Of a stretch of 38,114 nucleotides of DNA, positions 32,107 to 38,114 are shown piece after piece. A model generated the notes under the pieces. The model ran no database searches, had not been told where the DNA came from, and worked only from the letters and a program-made list of their open reading frames with translations. Made by a program: the position numbers and the translations under genes. Within the stretch, counting starts at the first letter, position 1. Every line of letters begins with the position of its first letter. This stretch comes from Deltaproteobacteria bacterium (lineage in GTDB: Bacteria; UBA10199; SPLOWO2-01-44-7): assembly GCA_030648035.1 (NCBI GenBank), contig JAUSII010000025.1, forward strand, positions 1 through 38,114, read 5' to 3'.

Positions 32107-32847
32107 CTACTTTTTGGCTATAAATTTCTCAACCGCCAAATAGAGGGAAAAACCAAACTTGTGATCCAATCGGCCGCGCACGCGCCATTTGCCGCCATCG
32201 TCCAGCCCGTAAAGTTCCAGTTCCCGCAAAGCCCGCTTGGCGATGCGGTTTTCCATCTGGGACGTTTCTTCCGATTTTGGAGCACGCGATTTCTTGTCCG
32301 CATTTATTTCTGTGATTTCATTTATAAAAACATTGGCGAGCCGTTTATAAATCTTGTCCGCAATAACATCCAACTCATGACCGGAAGAGAGCTTCGTCAA
32401 AAAAGAGAATCCGACTTGCGAATTGAATTCTCCGCCATCCAGCTGCGCTCCCCTCTCAACCATTTGGTATTGTCCATTCACAACAAAAGAAAGCTTGGCG
32501 ATTCGAGTTTTTGCACCACTGGAGGTCTGAACTTTATCCTCAACCTCGAATTGTTTATCCGGAGAATTCCCCGATCCAATCCCCGGTCTATCCAGAGAAA
32601 AACGGTAGGAGGGTTGCCCTTTTTGAAAGGGAGCCGTCGTCCCCAAATTTATTTTTTTGCCTTCCTTCGTGATTAATCTGGCAAAAACCGTGGTTGCCAA
32701 ATCTTTTTGAGGAACTCTCTCCACCTCCACACAGGTCGATTCGTAAATTTCATCACGAATACCATCCCCATTCAAATCGGGTGTAGACACCACCGATTCA
32801 TTCCACCTGGTACACTCGGGGCCTAAAATGAATCCTCCTGACAACAT
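32107..32847 (-). CDS. Unrecognised 246-residue protein with a calcium-loop-like motif
   Basis: No family recognised. Near the N-terminus it has STPDLNGDGIRDEIYEST (about 21-38), with DLNGDGIRDE resembling the calcium-binding loop of dockerin/EF-hand-like repeats often found in extracellular proteins. The rest is beta-rich (KLSFVVNGQYQMVERGAQLDGG) with a basic helical part near the end. There is no clear signal peptide, unless translation starts elsewhere. A perfect AAGGAGG lies six bases before the ATG. Sigma-28-like promoter at 32887-32914. Confidence 0.6.
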   Translation of the reverse strand: MLSGGFILGPECTRWNESVVSTPDLNGDGIRDEIYESTCVEVERVPQKDLATTVFARLITKEGKKINLGTTAPFQKGQPSYRFSLDRPGIGSGNSPDKQFEVEDKVQTSSGAKTRIAKLSFVVNGQYQMVERGAQLDGGEFNSQVGFSFLTKLSSGHELDVIADKIYKRLANVFINEITEINADKKSRAPKSEETSQMENRIAKRALRELELYGLDDGGKWRVRGRLDHKFGFSLYLAVEKFIAKK

Positions 32848-32886
32848 AAAACCTCCTTATTTAAGAGCCGTCATCGGCTAACACTA

Positions 32887-32914
32887 TTATCGCAAGCTGT
32901 CAAAAAAAGTTGCT
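32887..32914 (-). promoter_or_regulatory. Sigma-28-like promoter of the gene at 32107-32847
   Basis: Minus strand: AGCAACTTTTT (32914-32904), nine bases, TGCGATAA (32894-32887; 6/8 to GCCGATAA). 39 bases to the ATG including the Shine-Dalgarno. Spacing identical to the other six sites. Confidence 0.65.
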
Positions 32915-32916
32915 TA

Positions 32917-32979
32917 CCGCATAAGTGTCGGACGCTTATCGGGGGGCTGTGCCACAATAAGCGTCCGACACTTATGCGG
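32917..32979. repeat. Perfect 23-bp inverted repeat, REP/MITE-like
   Basis: Arms 32917-32939 and 32957-32979 are exact reverse complements (starting CCGCATAAGTGTCGG), with a 17-base loop. Each arm is itself nearly palindromic around GTCGGAC or GTCCGAC. A related copy stands at 34249-34272. It lies between the 3' end of the gene at 32987 and the next promoter, where it could also act as a transcription block. No transposase gene is near. Confidence 0.9.
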
Positions 32980-32986
32980 GACACCT

Positions 32987-33721
32987 TTAGGAGGAGGGTT
33001 CACCGTCTTCTATTGTGGCCGATTGATTGCACTGCACTTCCTTGGTAAAAACACGCTGAAATTGTTCGGCCCATAACAAAAAAGAGACTCCAGCAACACC
33101 GGAAAGATCAATCTGCGTCTGACCGTCAAAATAAACAGCCATGCTCTCCGGAACCGGGTCTTCATCCAAATTATTAAAAAAAATAGAAACTGAATGGGCG
33201 TGGTTCAAATCCGAAATCAAGATATACTGGTCTTGTGGCGTATCCTTTTCCCACTTCAAAATCAAACCAGGTAACTCCCGTTTGCATAAAAGGGCGTTCA
33301 CAATGCGATGCATATGGGAAACAATTTTCTCCATACGCCCAAATATTTCCTGGCGCACCTCCTCCGGAGTAAAAAAGCCGTTACTTAAATCCGTATGAAA
33401 AAGGGGGTAATTGAAAAATCGGCATTTTATAATATTTATGGCAACACAAGGAGAACATGGCTCTGCCGGCTTTACATTGTGCCCCAACCATTGGTTGTCT
33501 CTGCCGGTCCCATCTCGAAATCCGGCGCGGATATGTTGCAAATGCCGATAGTCTGCGGCCCAATGGCTTTCAGGCTCGGATCTATCCACAGCGGTACATT
33601 CCTCCCGGTTCAACACTCCTTCCAAACGGTATAATTCCTGTTCCAGAGGTTTAAAATGACGGGAAACCTCCAACTTCAAATCAAGGGTGCCAAAATCACG
33701 GATGTCGATCGGTTTTGTCAT
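32987..33721 (-). CDS. Unrecognised 244-residue soluble protein
   Basis: No family recognised. Starts MTKPIDIRDFGTLDLKLEV. Features include HWAADYRHLQHIRAGF, PCSPC, FFTPEEVRQEIFGRMEKIVSHMHRI and a strand-rich C-terminal half with ILISDLNHAHSVSIFFNN and MAVYFDGQTQIDLSGVAGVSFLLW. No signal peptide. The ATG at 33721 is one base after the stop of the upstream lipoprotein gene (TAAAATG), so they are coupled and share the sigma-28-like promoter at 34219-34246. The open frame runs further upstream to 33787, inside that gene. Confidence 0.6.
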   Translation of the reverse strand: MTKPIDIRDFGTLDLKLEVSRHFKPLEQELYRLEGVLNREECTAVDRSEPESHWAADYRHLQHIRAGFRDGTGRDNQWLGHNVKPAEPCSPCVAINIIKCRFFNYPLFHTDLSNGFFTPEEVRQEIFGRMEKIVSHMHRIVNALLCKRELPGLILKWEKDTPQDQYILISDLNHAHSVSIFFNNLDEDPVPESMAVYFDGQTQIDLSGVAGVSFLLWAEQFQRVFTKEVQCNQSATIEDGEPSS

Positions 33722-33722
33722 T

Positions 33723-34187
33723 TTAGTTTCGTATAGGCTTGCGGCACGAGAATATTGCGCCGGCCAGATGGACCTCGGCGGTCGCACGATAATCGCCGTT
33801 CGAACAGGTGCCGACTTTGATGATGCGTGTTTCCAGGCCAGAAACTGTAACCGCAGAAGACTCTTCAGAAACAGATTGGGAGGTTTTTGTCCGATTCAGT
33901 TTGATAGCCAATTCATTGCATGTTTTCCCGTCAGGCGTTTTTTTAAACCACTCGACCGCTTTAGAGTTGGCAAAAACACCGGCTTGACTCTTTGCCGCCC
34001 ATTCTGTCTCCCAACAACTCCCCTTTATGGTGAAAGTGGTTTTGTCTTTCCAATGCGGCTTGTCTTCTTTCTGCTCCGATTTGGAAAGTTTTTTCTTTTG
34101 CTTTTGTTTTTTCTTTTGAACCTTGGACGGAGTGGCGCAATCGGTCAAACACGCCAACACTGCAATCCCTACCACAATAGGCCACAT
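33723..34187 (-). CDS. Putative lipoprotein, paralogue A
   Basis: A 154-residue protein beginning MWPIVVGIAVLACLTDCATPSK, a signal peptide with likely lipidated Cys17 (LTDC, an imperfect lipobox). A Lys-rich stretch (about 23-47, longer here than in paralogue B) follows, then HWKDKTTFTIKGSCW, and at the end GTCSNGDYRATAEVHLAGAIF and a final Cys. About half of its residues match the gene at 34317-34757, including the whole N-terminus and the C-terminal CSNGDYRA motif. Function unknown. Shine-Dalgarno GAGAGGA before the ATG at 34187. Confidence 0.68.
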   Translation of the reverse strand: MWPIVVGIAVLACLTDCATPSKVQKKKQKQKKKLSKSEQKEDKPHWKDKTTFTIKGSCWETEWAAKSQAGVFANSKAVEWFKKTPDGKTCNELAIKLNRTKTSQSVSEESSAVTVSGLETRIIKVGTCSNGDYRATAEVHLAGAIFSCRKPIRN

Positions 34188-34218
34188 AAAATATCCTCTC
34201 TTTTCCCCTGCATAATGA

Positions 34219-34246
34219 TTATCGGCAGGGGCCTAAAAAAGTTGCC
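34219..34246 (-). promoter_or_regulatory. Sigma-28-like promoter of paralogue A and the gene at 32987
   Basis: Minus strand: GGCAACTTTTT (34246-34236), nine bases, GCCGATAA (34226-34219, perfect). 31 bases to the ATG with a Shine-Dalgarno. Confidence 0.8.
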
Positions 34247-34248
34247 TA

Positions 34249-34272
34249 CCGCATAAGCGTCCGACACTTATG
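34249..34272. repeat. Half-copy of the 23-bp repeat next to the sigma-28-like box
   Basis: Shares 20 identical bases (34253-34272) with the right arm at 32957-32979 and is itself imperfectly palindromic. In both places the repeat starts directly after the AGTTGCyTA edge of the promoter box, so promoter and repeat seem to have been copied together. Confidence 0.8.
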
Positions 34273-34316
34273 AGGGACGCCTCGGATTATGCCTTGGTTT
34301 TTTTTTAAGACTTTTT

Positions 34317-34757
34317 CTAAGGCATGCACATGAATTCCGCGCCGGCGAGATTGACCTCCACGATCGCCCGATAGTCGCCGTTGGAGCAGGTGCCAAAGTG
34401 ATGCAAATTCACGGCCAAACCAGAAATTCGGACTTCGGGATCCTCCCTAGAACGGTTGTGGGAGGTTTTTGTATGGGTTTCTATTATCACTGATTTTTGA
34501 TTGCAGGCTTTGCCTTCAGAAGTTTTTGCAAACCACCACTTCACTGCTTTAGCCAGGGCAAAACCATCAGCCTGACGCTTTGCCGCCTGCATTGTCTTCC
34601 AACAGCTCCCTTTTATGGTGAACGTGGTTTTGTTTTTCCAATGCGGCTTGTCTTCCTTCTGCTCCGCTTTGGAGAGTTTTTTCTTTTGAACCTTGGACGG
34701 AGTGGCACAATCGGTCAACCACGCCAACACTGCAATCCCTGCCACGATAGGCCACAT
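34317..34757 (-). CDS. Putative lipoprotein, paralogue B
   Basis: A 146-residue protein beginning MWPIVAGIAVLAWLTDCATPSK, likely lipidated at Cys17. It shares with paralogue A the Lys-rich linker, HWKNKTTFTIKGSCW and GTCSNGDYRAIVEVNLAGAEF, while the middle has diverged. The upstream regions match too (leader with GAGAGGATATTTT and the promoter), so the tandem duplication covered gene plus promoter. Function unknown; the conserved cysteines suggest disulfides. Confidence 0.68.
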   Translation of the reverse strand: MWPIVAGIAVLAWLTDCATPSKVQKKKLSKAEQKEDKPHWKNKTTFTIKGSCWKTMQAAKRQADGFALAKAVKWWFAKTSEGKACNQKSVIIETHTKTSHNRSREDPEVRISGLAVNLHHFGTCSNGDYRAIVEVNLAGAEFMCMP

Positions 34758-34787
34758 AAAATATCCTCTCTTTTCCCTACATAATGG

Positions 34788-34815
34788 TTATCGGCAGAAG
34801 CCGGAAAAAGTTGCC
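34788..34815 (-). promoter_or_regulatory. Sigma-28-like promoter of paralogue B
   Basis: Minus strand: GGCAACTTTTT (34815-34805), nine bases, GCCGATAA (34795-34788, perfect). 30 bases to the ATG with a Shine-Dalgarno. Confidence 0.8.
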
Positions 34816-34860
34816 TGACACCCGAGATTGTTACCCGAGATAAAATAAATGACAACCTAA

Positions 34861-34888
34861 TTGACTAATAGTCATTTAATTAGTTAAT
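34861..34888 (+). promoter_or_regulatory. Possible AT-rich promoter and operator of the gene at 34897
   Basis: TTGACT (34861-34866), 16-base spacer, GTTAAT (34883-34888), eight bases to the ATG and no Shine-Dalgarno. The stretch is very AT-rich and contains mirrored ACTAAT/ATTAGT and TAATTA motifs that could bind a dimeric regulator. Confidence 0.45.
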
Positions 34889-34896
34889 TACCCTAT

Positions 34897-35604
34897 ATGA
34901 AAATAATCCCACCGACTGAAAATCATCTCACCCGCCTCTATTATGAATTGGGCAAAATGGGGGCGCAGAGTGTGGGAGAAAAAAAACCGTGGCCCTATCA
35001 TTTCGAAAATACCGAATCCCTTTTTGCCTTGGCCTCCGATTTGAGTCGGTGGGATCCGCGCTTACTGCAAATTCTTGTAGAGTTTGGGCTCAATCACTGG
35101 AAAGAATTGCATCCGCAACATTTGCGCGAAGCCATACAGGAGATGCAGTCGCCGCAGACGGTGGGAGTGGTGGCCGCATTTATTCTGGCTGCGGCTCCAC
35201 TGGAAAAAGAGACCTCCCTTTTCTGGAACTATGTAACGGCGGGACTAAAACCGGTTGAACCGCAATTTTATTTTCACGATCTGCACACACCAGGCTCCAT
35301 CCTGGCTGAACGGGCGGCAAAAGAGAGTCTGCAGGAATTCAGCCAATGGGGTTTTCTGGGGCGCGAGCGGGTGATTGCAGACACCCGGACAAAACAGGGC
35401 GTCGGAAGCTGGGGCCAGCCAGCGCGTCTCAATATTTTGAAGCGTCTTTTCAAAACAAGAAAGCAGATTCAAATTTCAGATTACCTCAAAGAACTGGGTC
35501 ACTCCATCTCCCGCCAACAAGCCCTGCTCGACCTCAAAAAAATAAAAGCCAAACAAGAAGGAAGCGGGCGGGGAACCACATGGATTCTTCTCCGACAGCC
35601 GTAA
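34897..35604 (+). CDS. Unrecognised 235-residue protein with a possible C-terminal winged helix
   Basis: No family recognised. The N-terminal about 170 residues are helical (HLTRLYYELGKMG, LLQILVEFGLNHWKELHPQHL, VGVVAAFILAAAP). The C-terminal about 60 residues, LNILKRLFKTRKQIQISDYLKELG, SISRQQALLDLKKI and GRGTTWIL, have the length and pattern of a winged helix-turn-helix, so DNA binding is possible. Monocistronic with its own AT-rich promoter, divergent from the paralogous lipoproteins. The mirrored AT motifs upstream would fit autoregulation, but that is a guess. Confidence 0.65.
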   Translation: MKIIPPTENHLTRLYYELGKMGAQSVGEKKPWPYHFENTESLFALASDLSRWDPRLLQILVEFGLNHWKELHPQHLREAIQEMQSPQTVGVVAAFILAAAPLEKETSLFWNYVTAGLKPVEPQFYFHDLHTPGSILAERAAKESLQEFSQWGFLGRERVIADTRTKQGVGSWGQPARLNILKRLFKTRKQIQISDYLKELGHSISRQQALLDLKKIKAKQEGSGRGTTWILLRQP

Positions 35605-36095
35605 CGGAAAGCGAAAGAAGTTGATTGGGAGGGTCGCTGTTCGGTTTGGGTCGGACGATTAAACTCCGCATCCGCCTGAGGCGGATGCTTCGCAACCCAG
35701 CAAAGCTGGGTCTTGACACCGACAGCTTGCCCTCGGTGATTTTTATTGATGGACCCCGGAGGATAAAAATCACCTGCGCACATCCCTCCCAAACACTTTC
35801 TCTCGATTTCCTTCACAGGTGCACTTCGAATTAAAAAATTTATAGTTCAAAAGACACGTGCTCAAAAGCTGGAAGCGTGGAAAAAAGTGGTATGAGGCGG
35901 CCTGTCGGAGGCAATTTTACAAACGGGATATAAAGCCAAAATTGCCGAGACCGGAGCACCCATTTTGGGTCGTCCCAAAATGAGGTGCGTCCCCGAATAC
36001 CCTTTTTTCTCCCTCCACTTTCAGATTTTGACGGTACACGGCGGATAAAACTGCTTGAAGTTGTTCCACTCTCAAAGTAGTCTCGCCGATTCTCT
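35605..36095. other. Hairpin-rich spacer without a supported gene
   Basis: 491 bases with no convincing coding frame. Inverted repeats in order: GCATCCGCC/GGCGGATGC (35668-35688), ACCCAGC/GCTGGGT (35695-35711), a 12-bp pair GGTGATTTTTAT/ATAAAAATCACC (35735-35746 with 35763-35774, 16-base loop), and GCACCCATTTTGGG/CCCAAAATGAGGTGC (about 35956-35987, one bulge). The last is followed by GTCCCCGAATACCC and a T-rich block, a sequence style often met next to REP or MITE elements. The first two may end the upstream transcript, though no T-run follows. Confidence 0.7.
36055..36083 (+). promoter_or_regulatory. Possible promoter of uvrA
   Basis: TTGAAG (36055-36060), 17-base spacer, TAGTCT (36078-36083), 12 bases to the ATG. 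Weak -10. No LexA-type palindrome of the E. coli class is evident. Confidence 0.35.
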
Positions 36096-38114
36096 ATGGC
36101 CTTCAAATTCATAACGGTTAAGGGCGCCAAAACCCACAACCTTAAAAATATCGACGTTCAGATTCCGCGCGAAAAACTGGTCGTCATCACGGGGCTTTCG
36201 GGTTCGGGCAAATCGACGCTCGCCTTCGACACCATTTATGCCGAGGGCCAGCGCCGTTATGTCGAATCGCTCTCGGCCTATGCGCGGCAATTTCTGGAAC
36301 AGATGGCCAAACCGGATGTTGAATCGATCGAGGGATTATCGCCCGCCATTTCCATTCAACAACGATCCTCCAGCAAAAACCCCCGCTCCACCGTCGGCAC
36401 CGCCACCGAAATTTATGACTATTTGAGACTCCTCTTCGCCCGCATCGGCAAACCCTTTTGCTACAAATGCGGCAAGCCGATCGCCGCGCAGACCATTTCG
36501 CAGATGGTCGACCAGATTCTTAAATACCCGGAAGGGACAAAACTCCATGTGCTCTCCCCCGTCGTGCGTGGGCGCAAGGGGACGTATCAAAAAGAATTGG
36601 AGGATTTTCAAAAACAGGGTTTCGTTCGCGTCAAAATCGACGACAAAATTTTTGAACTGGCCGATCTGCACGCCATTCACCTCGACAAAAAGAAAAAGCA
36701 CAATATCGATCTCTTCATCGACCGCCTCGTCCTCAAAGCCGACATTAAAACAAGATTGGCCGACTCTCTCGCCACAGCGCTTAAATTCGGGGAGGGGATT
36801 GTGAAGATTGAAATTGCCGACTCTTCGACAAGCGTTCCACAACTCTTCAGCGAAAAATCGGCCTGCATCGATTGCGGCATCAGTTATCCCGAAATCACGC
36901 CGCAACTTTTTTCTTTCAACAATCCGCAGGGGGCCTGCCCCGAGTGTCTCGGCATCGGACACAAAATGTATTTCGATCCCGACCTGATTATTCCCAATCA
37001 CAATATCTCGCTTCGCGACGGGGCCATCCACTGTTGGAGCCCCAAGGCGCAGACCTATTACATGGACATTCTCGAATCGCTGGCCAAACATTTTCACTTT
37101 GATATCTATGCTCCGTGGAAAAAACTGCCTGAAAAAATCCAGGACGTTCTGCTGAACGGTTCGGGCGAGGAAAAAATAAAATTCAAATATGAGGGGCGCG
37201 ACAGCCATCACCACAGCGTTGAATCTCCCTATGAGGGCATTCTTCCACAACTCAACCGCCGCTTCAGGGAGACCGAGTCGGACTGGGTGCGCGAAGATCT
37301 GGAACGCTTCATGAATATGCGCCCCTGCCCCGCCTGCAACGGAACACGTCTCAAAAAAGAGAGCATTCACATCAAGGTGGATGAAAAAAACATCTCCCAA
37401 CTGACCGCCCTCTCGGTGACACTCGCCATCGATTTTTTTGAAAATCTGAAACTCGGCGCCAAAGACAAAAAAATTGCAGAGCGCATTTTGAAAGAGATCA
37501 CGAACCGGCTTCAATTTCTAAATGATGTGGGGCTGGGCTATCTCACCGTCGACAGAAATGCAGGCACTCTCTCCGGCGGCGAAGACCAGCGCATCCGTCT
37601 GGCGACACAGATCGGCTCGGCATTGACCGGCGTGCTTTATGTTCTGGATGAGCCTTCCATCGGCCTGCATCAGAGAGACAACGACCGCCTTTTGAACACG
37701 ATGAAAAAACTGCGCGATCTGGGCAACACGGTGCTGGTGGTGGAACACGATTACGACACGATTCTGGAAGCCGACTATTGCATCGATCTCGGTCCCGGCG
37801 CCGGAATACACGGCGGCCATGTGATCGCCACCGGCACACCCAAAGAGCTGATGAAAAATCCCAAATCGCTCACGGGACAATATCTCTCGCGCAAAAAAAC
37901 AATTTCGGTGCCGGGCAAGCGGCGCAAACCGAGCAGTGAATGGCTCATCATCAAGGGGGCCAGGGAGCACAATCTTAAATCGATCGACGTTAAAATCCCG
38001 CTTCACCTTTTCACCGCGGTGACCGGCGTCTCGGGTTCCGGCAAAAGCACGCTCATCAACGAAACCCTCTGCAACGGTCTGATGCAGAGGCTCTACCATT
38101 CCAAAGAACCGGCG
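36096..38114 (+). CDS. uvrA: Excinuclease ABC subunit A UvrA (3' end beyond window)
   Basis: DNA-damage-recognition ATPase of nucleotide excision repair. 673 codons are visible of about 930-950. N-terminal ATPase half: Walker A GLSGSGKSTLAFDTIYAEGQRRYVE in pieces (about 33-57), LSAYARQFL, CYKCGKP, then the UvrB-binding and insertion domains with zinc pairs CIDCG and CPECLGIG around the LFSFNNPQGAC segment, and a further CPACNGT. The ABC signature reads TLSGGEDQRIRLATQIGS, with Asp where the family has Ala (SGGEAQR). Walker B LYVLDEPSIGLHQRD follows. The C-terminal half begins with a second Walker A GVSGSGKSTL before the sequence ends. The ATG at 36096 is at the family start and lacks a Shine-Dalgarno. 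Confidence 0.97.
   Translation, partial: MAFKFITVKGAKTHNLKNIDVQIPREKLVVITGLSGSGKSTLAFDTIYAEGQRRYVESLSAYARQFLEQMAKPDVESIEGLSPAISIQQRSSSKNPRSTVGTATEIYDYLRLLFARIGKPFCYKCGKPIAAQTISQMVDQILKYPEGTKLHVLSPVVRGRKGTYQKELEDFQKQGFVRVKIDDKIFELADLHAIHLDKKKKHNIDLFIDRLVLKADIKTRLADSLATALKFGEGIVKIEIADSSTSVPQLFSEKSACIDCGISYPEITPQLFSFNNPQGACPECLGIGHKMYFDPDLIIPNHNISLRDGAIHCWSPKAQTYYMDILESLAKHFHFDIYAPWKKLPEKIQDVLLNGSGEEKIKFKYEGRDSHHHSVESPYEGILPQLNRRFRETESDWVREDLERFMNMRPCPACNGTRLKKESIHIKVDEKNISQLTALSVTLAIDFFENLKLGAKDKKIAERILKEITNRLQFLNDVGLGYLTVDRNAGTLSGGEDQRIRLATQIGSALTGVLYVLDEPSIGLHQRDNDRLLNTMKKLRDLGNTVLVVEHDYDTILEADYCIDLGPGAGIHGGHVIATGTPKELMKNPKSLTGQYLSRKKTISVPGKRRKPSSEWLIIKGAREHNLKSIDVKIPLHLFTAVTGVSGSGKSTLINETLCNGLMQRLYHSKEPA

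Noticed and set aside
32917-32979. CRISPR repeats or insertion-sequence ends
   Set aside because: A single inverted pair with a 17-base loop and no array, cas gene, transposase or target-site duplication.
35499-35816. 105-codon minus-strand open frame before uvrA
   Set aside because: Runs through hairpin repeats and the 3' end of the gene at 34897; no start signal or domain.
36336-37514. 392-codon minus-strand open frame opposite uvrA
   Set aside because: Antisense to invariant UvrA motifs, so the open frame reflects codon bias of uvrA.

Overview
The window looks like about 38 kb of chromosome from a Gram-negative, outer-membrane bacterium of the broad deltaproteobacterial type (Bdellovibrionota, Myxococcota or a related uncultured lineage). 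This is an inference from gene content: a Pal lipoprotein with CpoB/YbgF, SurA-like and PpiC periplasmic chaperones, several lipoproteins, a PHA-synthesis regulator, a PilZ protein, and promoters resembling the flagellar sigma-28 class. I cannot name the species. Gene density is high, operons are tightly packed with many ATGA stop/start overlaps, and I see no tRNA, rRNA, CRISPR array, transposase or phage gene.

Layout. 1-1398 (minus): thiE-thiD. 1462-4342 (plus): an alkaline-phosphatase-superfamily secreted hydrolase, a small membrane protein, then a 40-residue single-span ORF coupled to a PHA-synthesis regulator. 4364-5063 (minus): a degenerate receiver protein and a PilZ protein. 5155-6603 (plus): pal, an intrinsic terminator, cpoB. 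6620-7231 (minus): an unknown lipoprotein. 7360-14372 (plus): a long housekeeping run tsaD-rsmA-dNK-panB-panC-amidohydrolase-DUF502-smpB followed by the tmRNA gene ssrA. 14383-14955 (minus): a small lytic transglycosylase. 15166-15789 (plus): a DUF1054 protein. 15786-19966 (minus): xseB-ispA-yjbQ-RuBisCO-like protein-mrp-DUF971 under a good sigma-70-type promoter. 20016-22492 (minus): two orphan genes, one a zinc metallopeptidase with an anthrax-lethal-factor-like signature. 22788-24191 (minus): a phosphohexomutase. 24275-25861 (minus): an unrecognised 528-residue protein. 25919-32064 (minus): mfd-ppiC-surA-like-pdxA. 32107-34757 (minus): four accessory genes including a tandem lipoprotein duplication. 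34897-35604 (plus): an unknown protein with a possible winged helix. 35605-36095: hairpin-rich spacer. 36096-38114 (plus): uvrA, cut by the window end.

The most interesting signal is a family of seven 28-bp promoter-like sites, all on the minus strand, with identical geometry: RGCAACTWTTT, 9 bases, then GCCGATAA or a close variant. In register this is GCAACTTT-N11-GCCGATAA, which matches the sigma-28 (FliA/WhiG) layout TAAAGTTT-N11-GCCGATAA. Each site stands before an accessory gene (lytic transglycosylase, methyltransferase-like orphan, metallopeptidase, 528-residue orphan, a protein with a calcium-loop-like motif, and two paralogous lipoproteins) and none before a housekeeping gene. They look like one regulon scattered between housekeeping operons.

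Two further themes cut across the window. Many first genes of operons lie only 5-12 bases after the -10 element with no Shine-Dalgarno sequence, implying leaderless mRNAs. In addition, a heptanucleotide repeat (ATGTCCG)n sits in frame inside two conserved genes, thiE and mfd, in opposite orientations.
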